Shown in pieces: positions 26,575-35,946 of a stretch of 64,000 nt of DNA. The notes beneath the pieces are model-generated. The model was not told the origin of the DNA. It saw nothing but the letters and a program-made list of their open reading frames with translations, and did not search any database. How positions within the stretch are numbered: position 1 is the first letter of the stretch; each line of letters starts with the position of its first letter. The position numbers were made by a program, and so were the translations under genes. Where the stretch lies: contig CALXIO010000003.1 in the NCBI GenBank assembly GCA_944388385.1, forward strand, positions 1 to 64,000. The letters run 5' to 3'. Source of the DNA: an uncultured Ruminiclostridium sp. Lineage in GTDB: Bacteria > Bacillota > Clostridia > Oscillospirales > Ruminococcaceae.

Positions 26575-28095
26575 ATGGATTTTTCTGTATCAAGAGAGCC
26601 GGTGTATGTAAGCGAAGTGCTTTTAGACTCTCAGGCGGAGCAGGGAGTGGAATTTGACTATGTTCTGCCGGACTATTACCCGGATATTTTCAAAATCTTA
26701 AAATGCAGCTTAAAGCCAAGAGTGGTATCCTGCTCGGTAAACGGCGATAAGCTGGTCTGCGACGGAATAGTCAACATCACCGTGCTTTATTTAAGCGAGG
26801 GCAGTACAAAGCTCAATGCGGTGGAGCACCGCTACACCTATTCAAAGACTGTGGATATGCCAAGGGCGGCACAGGACTGTAATGTAAATGTCACCGCCAC
26901 TACAGACTATTGCAACTGTCGGGCAATTTCCGGCAGAAGACTTGATGTAAGGGGTGCGGTAAGCCTTAAAATAAAGGCAACCTGCATAACATCCGCAGAA
27001 ATTATCACCGACGCTAAGGGCTGTGGCATTGAAACCAAAAAGGAGGCCTATGTATACGGCGGAAAGCAGCTTCGCAGCGAAAAGCGGTTTACCGTAAGAG
27101 AGGAGCTTGAAGCAGGGGACAGCATGGGTAATGTAAAGGCTGTAATAAGCACCTCTGTTTATACCACCTCCACCGATTGCAGAGTAATTGCGGATAAGGT
27201 GGTATTAAAATCCGAGGCCAGAATTAAGGCGGTATATATCTGTGATGAAGGTGATAACACCGGGGTACATACCCTTGAAGCGGATATTCCCATAAGCAGA
27301 ATACTTGATATTCCCGGCATCAGCGAAAAGCATTACTGTAACGCAAGGCTTTCGGTAATTTCTGCGGAGCTTACCCCAAAGGGCGGAGAAGAGGGAAGCA
27401 GGCTGTATTTTGAACTTGATATGACTGTTGACGCATCAGCCGTGGCAGGCCTTGAAGAAACTATCTGCCCTGTTGTGGATATGTATTCCACCATGTACGA
27501 GGGTGAAGCGGAAAGAATACAGATAAAAAGCGAAACCGAGCCGATGAGCATATCCCAGTCTGCCATATTGAAGTTAGAGCTTGATTATGGCCAAGGGGAA
27601 ATAGAAAGCATATATGACTGTGGCTGTGAGCTGTCCAATATTTCCGTTCAGAAAAACAGCGACGAGGAATTTACTCTTTGCGGTCAGGCGGTGTATTATG
27701 CTATTGCGGTGGTGGAGGGTTATCCTGTCTGCATAGATAAGACCACTCCCTTTACCCTTGCTGTAAAATCCCCCTTACCCCAGGGGGAAATTGTAATAGA
27801 TCCCTTTATTCAGGTAAGTGATGTGGGCTGTAATATGCAAAGTGAAAATTCCGTTGAGCTCAGGGTGTCAATAAATGTACAGGGCTATGCAAAGCGGATA
27901 GTGACCTTAGGGGCGGTTAAAAATATCACCCTTGATGAAAAATCCCCTAAGGAGCATACAGGGGATTACACATTAAAGCTTTATTTCATGCAGGGTAATG
28001 AGGATATATGGAGTATTGCAAAAAAATACAACACCTCAGCAGAAAATGTATGCAGTGAGGATGACAGCAAAATGCTGCTTATTCCCATGCTTTAA
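26575..28095 (+). CDS. sipL: SpoIVA-interacting protein SipL (SPOCS/DUF3794 and LysM domains)
   Basis: The 506-residue protein has repeated DUF3794 (SPOCS) domains, starting EPVYVSEVLLDSQAEQGVEF and running to about residue 440. A C-terminal LysM-like domain follows (about 462-506: YTLKLYFMQGNEDIWSIAKK). In Clostridioides difficile, SipL with this layout binds SpoIVA through LysM and places the spore coat on the forespore. The length is close to the 519-residue C. difficile protein. The gene stands directly before spoIVA (56 bases), which supports the name strongly. AAAGGAGG lies six bases before ATG 26575. A sigma-E-like promoter is upstream. Confidence 0.9.
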   Translation: MDFSVSREPVYVSEVLLDSQAEQGVEFDYVLPDYYPDIFKILKCSLKPRVVSCSVNGDKLVCDGIVNITVLYLSEGSTKLNAVEHRYTYSKTVDMPRAAQDCNVNVTATTDYCNCRAISGRRLDVRGAVSLKIKATCITSAEIITDAKGCGIETKKEAYVYGGKQLRSEKRFTVREELEAGDSMGNVKAVISTSVYTTSTDCRVIADKVVLKSEARIKAVYICDEGDNTGVHTLEADIPISRILDIPGISEKHYCNARLSVISAELTPKGGEEGSRLYFELDMTVDASAVAGLEETICPVVDMYSTMYEGEAERIQIKSETEPMSISQSAILKLELDYGQGEIESIYDCGCELSNISVQKNSDEEFTLCGQAVYYAIAVVEGYPVCIDKTTPFTLAVKSPLPQGEIVIDPFIQVSDVGCNMQSENSVELRVSINVQGYAKRIVTLGAVKNITLDEKSPKEHTGDYTLKLYFMQGNEDIWSIAKKYNTSAENVCSEDDSKMLLIPML

Positions 28096-28151
28096 GCTCT
28101 GCCTTACCGCACAGGGGCAGGAAATATAAGGTGCGGAGAACAGGAGAAATT

Positions 28152-29627
28152 ATGTCCGGATCTATTTACAGGGATATAGCCGCCCGTACCGGCGGCAACA
28201 TATATATAGGAGTTGTGGGGCCGGTGCGTTCCGGAAAATCCACACTTATAAGCAAGCTGATGAATATACTTGTGATGCCTTCCATAGATGATGAATATGT
28301 AAGGCAAAGGGCAGTAGACGAATTACCCCAGTCTGCCGCCGGTCGCACTATTATGACCACCGAGCCTAAGTTTGTGCCGGAGGAGGCGGTAAGCGTTATG
28401 GTGGAGGGAAATGCCTCCATGAATGTTCGGCTTATTGACTGTGTAGGCTATATTATCCCAAGTGCCAAGGGGTATATTGAAAATGAAGCTCCCCGTATGG
28501 TGATGACACCCTGGTTTGAGGAGGAGGTTCCCTTTAATATGGCGGCGGAGGTGGGAACTCACAAGGTGATTTCCGAGCACAGCACCATAGGACTTGTAGT
28601 TACCACCGACGGCAGTATTACAGGCATTCCAAGGGAGGAATACGAAGCGGCAGAGGAAAGGGTAATAAAGGAATTATCCTCCCTTGATAAGCCCTTTGCA
28701 ATTCTGCTTAACTGTGCAGACCCCAAAAGCGAGGATTCCATAGCCCTTGCTGAGTACCTTTGCAAAAAGTACAATAAGCCTGTACGGGCGGTAAACTGCG
28801 TTGATATTACCGAGGAGGATATTAAGGAAATATTATCCGGCATACTTATGGAGTTTCCCGTATGCGAAATAAATATGCGCCTTCCCAGGTGGTTTAACAC
28901 CCTTGATAAGGAGCATTGGCTGAGAAAATCCATAAGCGAGGCTATTTTATCCGCCGCAGAAAATGTAAAGAAAATGGGGGATATAAAGCCATTTGCAGAG
29001 CTTATTTCAGGATGTGAGAATATAGTAGGCTGTGAGGTTGACAAAATTGACCTTGCCACCGGAAGCGGCTATATTGAGGTTAAGCTGCAAAATGACCTTT
29101 TCTATCGTATCTTGGGAGAAGCCACCGGCATTGAGCTAAAGGACGAGGGAGATCTTCTTCCTTGTATGATTGAGCTTGCCGCAATAAAGAAAAGCTATGA
29201 AAAGGTAAAAACAGCCCTTGACCAGGTTCAGGCAACAGGCTACGGCATAGTGATGCCCGGCATTGATGAGCTTACCTTAGAGGAGCCGGAAATAGTAAAG
29301 CAGGGCGGCAAATACGGAGTAAGGCTTAAGGCCTCCGCCCCCTCTGTACATATGATGCTGGCGGATATTACAACAGAGGTAAGCCCCATTGTGGGAAGCG
29401 AACGGCAATCCGAAGAACTGGTAAGATACCTTCTTCGGGAGTTTGAGGAAAATCCCACCAAGATATGGGAAAGCAACATTTTCGGCAAATCCCTTCATGA
29501 GCTGGTAAACGAGGGACTTCACAATAAGCTCGCCAGAATGCCCCAGGATGCCAGGGGAAAATTACAGGAGGCTATTCAGCGTATTATAAATGACGGCTGT
29601 AACGGACTTATATGCCTTATTTTATAA
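28152..29627 (+). CDS. spoIVA: Stage IV sporulation protein A, coat-morphogenesis ATPase
   Basis: The 491-residue protein matches SpoIVA in length (492 in B. subtilis). It has an N-terminal TRAFAC P-loop domain: Walker A GPVRSGKST near residue 25, then SAAGRTIMTTEPKFVP and the DCVGY motif. SpoIVA uses ATP to polymerise into the coat base layer on the forespore surface. The C-terminal region (LHELVNEGLHNKLARMPQDA, near 450) anchors the assembly. I chose ATG 28152, with AGGAGAA just upstream. The GTG at 28131 would add seven residues without family support. It is the second gene of the sipL operon and is followed by a strong terminator. Confidence 0.96.
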   Translation: MSGSIYRDIAARTGGNIYIGVVGPVRSGKSTLISKLMNILVMPSIDDEYVRQRAVDELPQSAAGRTIMTTEPKFVPEEAVSVMVEGNASMNVRLIDCVGYIIPSAKGYIENEAPRMVMTPWFEEEVPFNMAAEVGTHKVISEHSTIGLVVTTDGSITGIPREEYEAAEERVIKELSSLDKPFAILLNCADPKSEDSIALAEYLCKKYNKPVRAVNCVDITEEDIKEILSGILMEFPVCEINMRLPRWFNTLDKEHWLRKSISEAILSAAENVKKMGDIKPFAELISGCENIVGCEVDKIDLATGSGYIEVKLQNDLFYRILGEATGIELKDEGDLLPCMIELAAIKKSYEKVKTALDQVQATGYGIVMPGIDELTLEEPEIVKQGGKYGVRLKASAPSVHMMLADITTEVSPIVGSERQSEELVRYLLREFEENPTKIWESNIFGKSLHELVNEGLHNKLARMPQDARGKLQEAIQRIINDGCNGLICLIL

Positions 29628-29646
29628 TTAGTCCGGTATAAAGAAG

Positions 29647-29670
29647 AATCACCGTGTCGCCACGGTGATT
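29647..29670. terminator. Terminator between spoIVA and the lipoprotein pseudogene
   Basis: AATCACCGTG (29647-29656) pairs with CACGGTGATT (29661-29670), followed by seven T residues on the plus strand. On the minus strand, a weaker T-rich stretch makes it possibly bidirectional. Confidence 0.85.
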
Positions 29671-29673
29671 TTT

Positions 29674-30329
29674 TTATTCTCTTTCAAGATTATATGTTAC
29701 ATTATCAATTTTAAGAGTACCATCCTCAATTACCACGGAAAATTCCGCCATCTTCTGACCGTCATATAAATCGGTATACTCTACTGTTACCACAGCAGAT
29801 TCAGTATCAGATGACTTTACCTTAATACTTGTGGTATCCCAGTTATTTTCGCCTGCTGTCATAGCATCGATAATAACCATCAGCTTTCCGCCGTCTTCCT
29901 TATAGTAGGGAATATCACCGTTAAGGCAACGCTGTAGAAAAGCGTATCTACACCTGTCTTTGTAAAATACTTTTCTGTATCCGCTTTCATTTCATCAACA
30001 GAAGGATATGCGGTAACAGGAACATATCTGAATCCGTTTTCGTCAGGCTCCACAGCGCTTTCGTCATATTCCTCAGTTTCTATTCTGCAACGAAGATAAA
30101 CGCTGTAAAAGTATTCCGATTTTTCAACAAGCTGCGGCATATCGCTTTCAATAAGTGTATTTATATCAGCAGGCTCAGATGATTCTTCTGTCTTAGTAGT
30201 CTCAGCTTGTGTGGAAGATGTGCTGTCGGCAGATGATGAATTTACATCGGTGCTTACCACATTATTGCCGCAACCGCAAAGTAATACGGACATAACAGCG
30301 GCAAGGCAAATTATAGCTTTAATTTTCAT
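29674..30329 (-). pseudogene. Frameshifted lipoprotein gene
   Basis: Two minus-strand frames make one protein. The 5' part (30329 to 29880) starts MKIKAIICLAAVMSVLLCGC, a lipoprotein signal with lipobox LLCGC. A Ser/Thr-rich linker and a domain ending ...DTLFYSVAL follow. At about 29920 the frame breaks. The other frame would continue GDIPYYKEDGGKLMVIIDAM and then the segment annotated from 29880 to 29674, ending TYNLERE. One inserted base near TTAACGG (for example making ALNGDIPYY) restores a 217-residue protein. The fold of the C-terminal part is unknown. Promoter and ribosome site are intact, so the damage is recent or an assembly error. No function assigned. Confidence 0.75.
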
Positions 30330-30365
30330 ATTACTTTCCTTTCTTATTTTACATTATATTTAACT

Positions 30366-30394
30366 ATTATAACATATATTTGCTTAAAAATCAA
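30366..30394 (-). promoter_or_regulatory. Promoter of the lipoprotein pseudogene
   Basis: On the minus strand, TTGATT (30389-30394), 17 bases and TATAAT (30366-30371) lie about 35 bases before the start. Confidence 0.7.
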
Positions 30395-30546
30395 GGTTAT
30401 TTTAAAAATTTTACATTTATTCTGTCCTTTATATTACACCTAAAAACCGAGGTAAACAATATGTTGTACTGACAATTGGACACATATTATGTTATTATAT
30501 ATTTAGCGGAGGAGCTCCGCAAAATATAGAAAAGGAGAGATAGAAT

Positions 30547-30747
30547 ATGACATTTTTAGTAATTATAGGAGTTATACTGTTCGGCATATTATCCCTTTAT
30601 GTGGGGAATATACTTTTCAGAGCCGGAAGGTTTATAAGAAAGGCATTTCTCTATGAGGTAAGACAATACAGAGCCTCAAAAACAAAAAGGAGCATCCCAA
30701 AGGATACTCCCTGTGAATACTTTAACGAGTACAAAAAGGCCTGTTAG
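30547..30747 (+). CDS. Small membrane protein, 66 residues
   Basis: The product starts MTFLVIIGVILFGILSLYVG, a single N-terminal membrane span. A basic cytoplasmic tail with KTKRSIPK and a final CEYFNEYKKAC follows. AAAGGAGAG lies upstream of the ATG, and a weak promoter (CTGACA 30469, TATTAT 30493) precedes it. The TAG stop overlaps the TAA stop of gpsA, which runs the other way, by three to four bases. I do not recognise a family. Confidence 0.6.
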   Translation: MTFLVIIGVILFGILSLYVGNILFRAGRFIRKAFLYEVRQYRASKTKRSIPKDTPCEYFNEYKKAC

Positions 30748-31736
30748 AAAACCTCTTCCTCTGCCTTACTGGGTCTGCCCATAAGCTTAACCACGCTTTC
30801 AATGGGGCTTCGGCCGTTATAGCACACTTCGCAGAGCTGTTCTATAATAGGCACCGAAACATTCAGCTTCTTAGCTATATCGTAGGCGATCTTAGCACAT
30901 TGATAACCCTCAACAGTACCCACTCTTCTTACCGCTTCTTCGGCAGGAATACCCTCACCTATAAGAAGTCCTGCACGGTGGTTTCTTGAGTGGTTTGAGG
31001 TACAGGTAACAATAAGATCACCTACACCTGAAAGACCGTTAAAGGTTTCACGCTTAGCCCCCATGGCAACACCAAGTCTTGTAATTTCCGCAAGACCTCT
31101 TGTCATAAGTGCCGCTATGGTATTATCACCAAGTCCCAGGCCTTCTACTATACCACAGCAGAGGGCTATGGGATTTTTTAATGCTCCCCCTAATTCACAG
31201 CCTATTGTATCACTGTTTACATATATTCTGAAGCGTTCGTTTTGCAGGGTTTCCTGTATATAACGGGCGCAATTTTCATCCTTTGAGGTACATACAACGG
31301 TGGTGGGAATATTTCTTGCAATTTCCTCAGCATGGGAAGGTCCTGTCAGTACAGCCACGGTATTATCCGGCAATTCTTCGCTTATTACCTCGGATAAACG
31401 CTTGTTTGTACCTTCCTCAAAGCCCTTGCCCACATTTATGATTATGGTGTCCTTATTCACATAGGGCTTTACTGTAACAGCCACCTCACGGACAAACTTA
31501 GAGGGAATTGCAAACACCAGTATATCAGCCCCTGTAGCACAGGAAAGATCGGTGGTAAAGCCTATTGTGGGAGGAACTATTACACCGGGTAGCAGTTTTT
31601 TATGCTCGCCGTCACCCTGGATAGCATCAATTTCTTCCTTGTATTTTGACCATGCGGTAACATTGTGACCGTACTTGTCCCACATTATTGAAAGGGCAGT
31701 ACCAAAGCCACAGCCTAAAACAGTAATATTCGCCAT
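30744..31736 (-). CDS. gpsA: Glycerol-3-phosphate dehydrogenase [NAD(P)+]
   Basis: The 330-residue enzyme reduces dihydroxyacetone phosphate to sn-glycerol 3-phosphate, the backbone precursor of phospholipids. The Rossmann motif is VLGCGFGTALS near residue 5. Conserved GKGFEEGTNKRLSEV and LTGPSHAEEIARN follow. The catalytic lysine lies in GALKNPIALCCGIVEGLGLGDN, and RGLAEITRLG is also present. It stands directly after plsY, whose enzyme uses its product: the first two steps of phospholipid synthesis in one operon. AAGGATTTATT precedes the ATG. Confidence 0.96.
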   Translation of the reverse strand: MANITVLGCGFGTALSIMWDKYGHNVTAWSKYKEEIDAIQGDGEHKKLLPGVIVPPTIGFTTDLSCATGADILVFAIPSKFVREVAVTVKPYVNKDTIIINVGKGFEEGTNKRLSEVISEELPDNTVAVLTGPSHAEEIARNIPTTVVCTSKDENCARYIQETLQNERFRIYVNSDTIGCELGGALKNPIALCCGIVEGLGLGDNTIAALMTRGLAEITRLGVAMGAKRETFNGLSGVGDLIVTCTSNHSRNHRAGLLIGEGIPAEEAVRRVGTVEGYQCAKIAYDIAKKLNVSVPIIEQLCEVCYNGRSPIESVVKLMGRPSKAEEEVF

Positions 31737-31751
31737 AATAAATCCTTTCCT

Positions 31752-32408
31752 TTACGCTTTTTGTCCCAGCTTCTTTTCGGTATGGTTAATAAGTCGCTTG
31801 ATGTTGCCTCTGTGCATTACTATAATAAGCACTCCTATTGCAAGGGCAATTCCTGCGTTGATATAAGCGCAGGGGTCCTTACAGATAAGGCTGTATATAA
31901 GCACCGTGGGGGCATAAAGCACCGCCGCCACACAAGAACCCAGTGACACATATCTTGTTATAGCCACTATTATAAGGAATATACCAAGGAGTATACAAGC
32001 AGGTATCCATTCAACCGTCATTAAAATAGCCACAGATACAAGTATACCCTTACCGCCCTTGAATTTGTAGTAAACAGGGTACACATGGCCCAAAATACCG
32101 GTAAGTGCGGCTATAAAGGCAACAAAGTTAAGGCCGTTATCATATACGGTGGTATCAATTCCTGCAAGCCATAAAAATGAAAATCTGACCACAAGCACTG
32201 ATAAAACACCCTTAGCCACATCGCCAAGCAGTACAAAAAGTGCCGCCAGCTTTCCTTGGGTACGCAGGGTATTTGTAAGTCCTGCATTACCGCTTCCTAA
32301 GGTTCTTATATCCTGACCGCTTTTGATTTTGGTAACAATAATAGCTGTATTGATACCGCAAAGCAGATAAGGAACTATTATCATAATTGCATAGCAAAGA
32401 TAGATCAT
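31752..32408 (-). CDS. plsY: Acyl-phosphate:glycerol-3-phosphate acyltransferase PlsY
   Basis: The 218-residue integral membrane protein has about seven hydrophobic stretches. It moves an acyl group from acyl phosphate to glycerol 3-phosphate. The three PlsY motifs are visible: SGNAGLTNTLRTQGK, GHVYPVYYKFKGGKGI and the GSCVAA region. I chose ATG 32408, one base after the der stop, because GGAG from the end of der serves as its ribosome site and the N-terminus MIYLCYAIM fits the family. The frame to 32426 starts inside der. Confidence 0.95.
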   Translation of the reverse strand: MIYLCYAIMIIVPYLLCGINTAIIVTKIKSGQDIRTLGSGNAGLTNTLRTQGKLAALFVLLGDVAKGVLSVLVVRFSFLWLAGIDTTVYDNGLNFVAFIAALTGILGHVYPVYYKFKGGKGILVSVAILMTVEWIPACILLGIFLIIVAITRYVSLGSCVAAVLYAPTVLIYSLICKDPCAYINAGIALAIGVLIIVMHRGNIKRLINHTEKKLGQKA

Positions 32409-32409
32409 A

Positions 32410-33729
32410 TTATTCTCCACGTTCACGAATTACTATTTTTATGGGAGTGCCGTCAAGTCCGAAGCTCTCCCTTATCTGATTTTCGATATATCTTTGATAG
32501 GAGTAATGGAAAAGCTCCTTATCATTACAGAATATAACAAAGGTGGGAGGCTTCGATGAGGCCTGAGTCATATAGTAAATTTTAAGTCGCTTGCCCTTAT
32601 CTGAGGGAGGCTGTACCCGGGCAGTTGCATAAGCCAGCATATCATTTAAGGTACCTGTCGAAATTCTTCTTGCGTTTTGCTCGCTTGTGTATTTTATAAG
32701 CTCAAACAGCTTATCTATTCTCTGTCCTGTAAGGGCGGAAATAAATACAAAGGGTGCATAGGACATAAAGGAGAAATCCACCTCCAGCTTTTTGGTGAAT
32801 TCCTGCATTGTCTTGCCGTCCTTTTCAATGGAATCCCATTTATTTATGGCAATAACACTTGCCTTGCCCTGTTCGTGGGCATAGCCTGCAACCTTGCTGT
32901 CCTGCTCAGTATAGCCCTCATTTGCATCTATCATAATAACACAGACATCAGCCCTGTCAACAGCCATATAGGCTCTGAGCACGCTGTACTTTTCTATCTG
33001 CTCATTTACCTTAGACTTTCTTCTTATACCGGCGGTATCAATAAATACATACTGTTGACCGTTTCTTGTAATAACAGTATCCACCGCATCCCTTGTAGTA
33101 CCTGCTATATCGGATACTATCATTCTGTCCTCTCCGGCAATCTTATTTATAAGTGAGGATTTTCCGGCATTGGGCTTACCGATAACCGCCACCTTAATTG
33201 CATCCTCGGGGTAATCATTAGCAGCACTTTCTTCAGGCATATTTTCAAATACCGCATCCAAAAGATCTCCGGTGCCGTGACCATGGGCAGAGGATACCGC
33301 AATAGGCTCACCAAGACCAAGATTATAAAACTCATAAAATTCCGGGGGAACATCACCCACAGAATCGCACTTGTTTACACAAAGCACCACCGGTTTTCCG
33401 CTTTTCTGAAGCATAGCCGCCACATCCGCGTCACTTGCGGTAACACCTGTTGTTATATCCGTAACAAGTATAATTACATCCGCCTTTTCTATGGCAAGCT
33501 GAGCCTGTATTCTCATCTGGGATAAAATAACATCCTTAGAGTCCGGCTCAATACCGCCGGTATCAATAAGCATAAATTCCTTGCCCAGCCATTCAGCCTT
33601 AGCGTAAATTCTGTCTCTTGTAACACCGGGGGTATCGTCAACTATTGACATTCTCTTACCCACAAGGCGGTTAAAAAGAGTGGATTTACCCACATTAGGC
33701 CTGCCTACTACCGCTACTATTCCTTCCAT
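32410..33729 (-). CDS. der: Ribosome-assembly GTPase Der (EngA)
   Basis: The 439-residue protein has two GTPase domains in tandem. G1 motifs are GRPNVGKST (about residue 8) and GKPNAGKSS (about 182). G3 motifs are DTGG and DTAG; G4 motifs are NKCD and NKWD. A KH-like C-terminal domain follows (LKIYYMTQASSKPPTFVIFC). Der helps to mature the 50S subunit. The gene sits between the DUF512 gene and plsY, an arrangement common in Firmicutes. Confidence 0.97.
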   Translation of the reverse strand: MEGIVAVVGRPNVGKSTLFNRLVGKRMSIVDDTPGVTRDRIYAKAEWLGKEFMLIDTGGIEPDSKDVILSQMRIQAQLAIEKADVIILVTDITTGVTASDADVAAMLQKSGKPVVLCVNKCDSVGDVPPEFYEFYNLGLGEPIAVSSAHGHGTGDLLDAVFENMPEESAANDYPEDAIKVAVIGKPNAGKSSLINKIAGEDRMIVSDIAGTTRDAVDTVITRNGQQYVFIDTAGIRRKSKVNEQIEKYSVLRAYMAVDRADVCVIMIDANEGYTEQDSKVAGYAHEQGKASVIAINKWDSIEKDGKTMQEFTKKLEVDFSFMSYAPFVFISALTGQRIDKLFELIKYTSEQNARRISTGTLNDMLAYATARVQPPSDKGKRLKIYYMTQASSKPPTFVIFCNDKELFHYSYQRYIENQIRESFGLDGTPIKIVIRERGE

Positions 33730-33744
33730 TTATTCACATCCTTT

Positions 33745-35067
33745 TTATATGCTCTGTTCACCCAGTATAGCCTCTAAAAGGGCATAACCGTCGTCGCTTC
33801 CGTCGGTGCAAACCGGTACCACCGTAACACCGAGAGTCTGCTCCACATCTGTAATGGTCTTATCATCAAGGAAAATATCGCTGTTTGTTTTAAGCATATC
33901 CTTAGTAATAAGAAGCCTACTTCCAAGCTCATTTTTATGGGGCAGAAGCTGATTTATAATATCTCCTGCCGTTAAAAGTCCGGCTACTGTAATAGTTTCA
34001 CCGAAAAAGTCATTTTTTATTGTATATACATTAACATGGGTATTTTTAAAATCCGCCGACATCATTTTAACAAGGGAGGCTATAAGGGGAGCGGCAAGAA
34101 CACCGGTAGCTATTGACAGGTGTCTTTCTTCATCGTCGGTTTCCTCATATTCTCTTTTGTCACAAAGGGCATCGGTAAACTGCTTTAACAGATTTGCACA
34201 CATACCCACACCATTTTCAAACTGGTCAAAGTCCTCATAATAGTCAAAGTCCGGCATAGATCTTTTTGCTGTCAGGAAAAATTCATCCGAGGGATAAACC
34301 ACCCTTGTATGATATTTTTCAAACATCATATCCCCGAAAAGCTGTATTGTATCAATAGCCCGTCCTGCGCTTTCCTCGTCAAACAGCTTTAGCCGGGGAA
34401 GATTTTCTCTGAATCTTGTAAGTCCTACAGGAACTACCGCTATACTTTTTACGGCAGGGTAGAGGTTACAAAGATCGGTAAGGGTCTTTTCCAGCTCCTT
34501 GCCGTCATTTATCTCGGGAACCAGCACTATCTGTGTATTAAGGGTAATTCCTGCCGCCGCCATACGGTACATATAATCAAGACAGGTACCGGCATTGGGA
34601 TTTTTAGTCATCTTCACCCTTAATTCAGAATTTGTAGTATGAACAGAGATATTCATGGGAAGCTTCATCTTAATAATGCGCTCCACATCCTGCTCAGACA
34701 GATTTGTCATTGTTATATAGTTACCCTGTAAAAAGCTAAGCCGGGAATCATCATCCTTAAAATAAAGAGTATCCCTCATGCCCTTGGGAAGCTGATTTAT
34801 AAAGCAGAATATACAGTTATTCTTACAATGCTGCTTACAGTCCATAAGATAACTGTCAAATTCAAGGCCTAAATCCGCATATTCCTGTTTTTTAAGCCTT
34901 ACCGTTCTTGTGTCAAGACTTATTTCAAGCTCCCTGTCAGTACAGTAAAACTGATAGTCAAGAACATCATTTATATCATGACCGTTTATGGCAACAAGCA
35001 TTTCTCCGCCCCTTATACCTGCCTTATGGGCAGGGGAGTGGGGTACAACCGAACTTATCTTAACCAT
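33745..35067 (-). CDS. DUF512 protein with PDZ and radical-SAM-like domain
   Basis: The 440-residue protein starts with a PDZ-like domain (HKAGIRGGEMLVAINGHDIN, about 12-31). A radical-SAM-type cluster site follows, CKNNCIFCFINQLP (about 80-93, C-x3-C-x2-C), then a TIM-barrel region and DUF512. It should be a cytoplasmic iron-sulphur enzyme; the substrate is not known. The DUF512-der neighbourhood is widespread in Clostridia and Bacilli, suggesting a link to translation or membrane-lipid supply, but this is only context. It is the first gene of the DUF512-der-plsY-gpsA unit. Confidence 0.85.
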   Translation of the reverse strand: MVKISSVVPHSPAHKAGIRGGEMLVAINGHDINDVLDYQFYCTDRELEISLDTRTVRLKKQEYADLGLEFDSYLMDCKQHCKNNCIFCFINQLPKGMRDTLYFKDDDSRLSFLQGNYITMTNLSEQDVERIIKMKLPMNISVHTTNSELRVKMTKNPNAGTCLDYMYRMAAAGITLNTQIVLVPEINDGKELEKTLTDLCNLYPAVKSIAVVPVGLTRFRENLPRLKLFDEESAGRAIDTIQLFGDMMFEKYHTRVVYPSDEFFLTAKRSMPDFDYYEDFDQFENGVGMCANLLKQFTDALCDKREYEETDDEERHLSIATGVLAAPLIASLVKMMSADFKNTHVNVYTIKNDFFGETITVAGLLTAGDIINQLLPHKNELGSRLLITKDMLKTNSDIFLDDKTITDVEQTLGVTVVPVCTDGSDDGYALLEAILGEQSI

Positions 35068-35096
35068 TATAATTCCTTATCTCTGAATATTAAAAT

Positions 35097-35122
35097 AGGG
35101 CTCAGCACTACTGCCAAGCCCT
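35097..35122 (-). terminator. Terminator of rpmF
   Basis: AGGGCT (35097-35102) and AGCCCT (35117-35122) pair across a 14-base loop; on the minus strand ATTTTAATATT follows. A weak but well-placed terminator. Confidence 0.5.
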
Positions 35123-35160
35123 CTTTTCAGCAATCACGCCATTTATTACACGAGAAACAA

Positions 35161-35349
35161 TTACGCTTCAGCCTTCTGAGCGATAACTTCCTTGCCCTTG
35201 TAATAACCACAGTTGCCGCATACTCTGTGAGGCATCTTGTATTCGCCGCACTGAGGGCAACGTGAGAATGCAGGTGCAGATAGCTTCCATACCTGTGAAC
35301 GTCTCTTATCACGTCTTGCCTTTGATACTTTTCTCTTTGGAACTGCCAT
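35161..35349 (-). CDS. rpmF: 50S ribosomal protein L32
   Basis: The 62-residue protein starts [20 protein letters not shown] and has the zinc-type Cys pairs CPQCGEYK and [10 protein letters not shown] chose ATG 35349, with a GGGGG-rich ribosome site; the longer frame to 35436 adds unrelated residues and contains the promoter. L32 belongs to the large ribosomal subunit and commonly neighbours lipid-synthesis genes, as here (plsY, gpsA nearby). Confidence 0.97.
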   Translation of the reverse strand: MAVPKRKVSKARRDKRRSQVWKLSAPAFSRCPQCGEYKMPHRVCGNCGYYKGKEVIAQKAEA

Positions 35350-35424
35350 TTTAGCACCCCCCTCTGATGTTTGATAATCGAAAATTAAGCTATAAAATAT
35401 ATAGCCAAAACTAACACGACTAAT

Positions 35425-35453
35425 ATTATACAGCATTTATTTCGATTTGTCAA
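35425..35453 (-). promoter_or_regulatory. Promoter of rpmF
   Basis: On the minus strand TTGACA (35448-35453), 17 bases and TATAAT (35425-35430): full consensus. It starts immediately after the stop of the upstream P-loop gene. Confidence 0.85.
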
Positions 35454-35456
35454 CAC

Positions 35457-35864
35457 TTAATCGAGATATTTTTTAATATTTTCTGTAAGATCAGCAACAT
35501 CTGCTGAAATTGTAAAGGTTACAGTGGTATTTTCACCGCTTACTGTGGCAATCTTATCGAACATAGCGCCGATCATATCAAGATCTCTGCCTGCTATTCT
35601 TAAAATACCGTCAACAAAAACATCTGTGCAGTCATAGTCAGATGCAAGAATACCTGCAACAAAGCCTGCCATCTCATCGTAGTTGTGGATGTTGTAATCT
35701 TCAATGTTGATAAGACGTACCTTGTGGTAAATGTCAATGTTGAGAGAAGAACCTAACTGAACAGCAACAACATTGCCCTTGCTAGCCTGTTCTGCATTGT
35801 GGATAGCATCGATAAGTAACTTTGTTTTACCGGATCCCTTTTTGCCTGCGATAAGTTTAATCAT
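35457..35864 (-). CDS. Small P-loop protein
   Basis: The 135-residue protein starts MIKLIAGKKGSGKTKLLIDA, where GKKGSGKT is a Walker A motif. A later hydrophobic strand with acidic end (DVFVDGILRIAGRD, about 85) could be a Walker B strand. The protein ends in VTFTISADVADLTENIKKYL. It has no recognition or transfer domain and no membrane span, so it looks like a minimal nucleotide-binding protein. GGAGGAC lies just upstream of the ATG. It stands between pgi and rpmF. I do not recognise a named family. Confidence 0.7.
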   Translation of the reverse strand: MIKLIAGKKGSGKTKLLIDAIHNAEQASKGNVVAVQLGSSLNIDIYHKVRLINIEDYNIHNYDEMAGFVAGILASDYDCTDVFVDGILRIAGRDLDMIGAMFDKIATVSGENTTVTFTISADVADLTENIKKYLD

Positions 35865-35946
35865 TATTTAGTCCTCCGTTGTTTGCGGAAAATTCCGCTT
35901 ATTTTGTGCGGATCACTCCGCTGTATAAAAATCAGTAGCCTGATTA

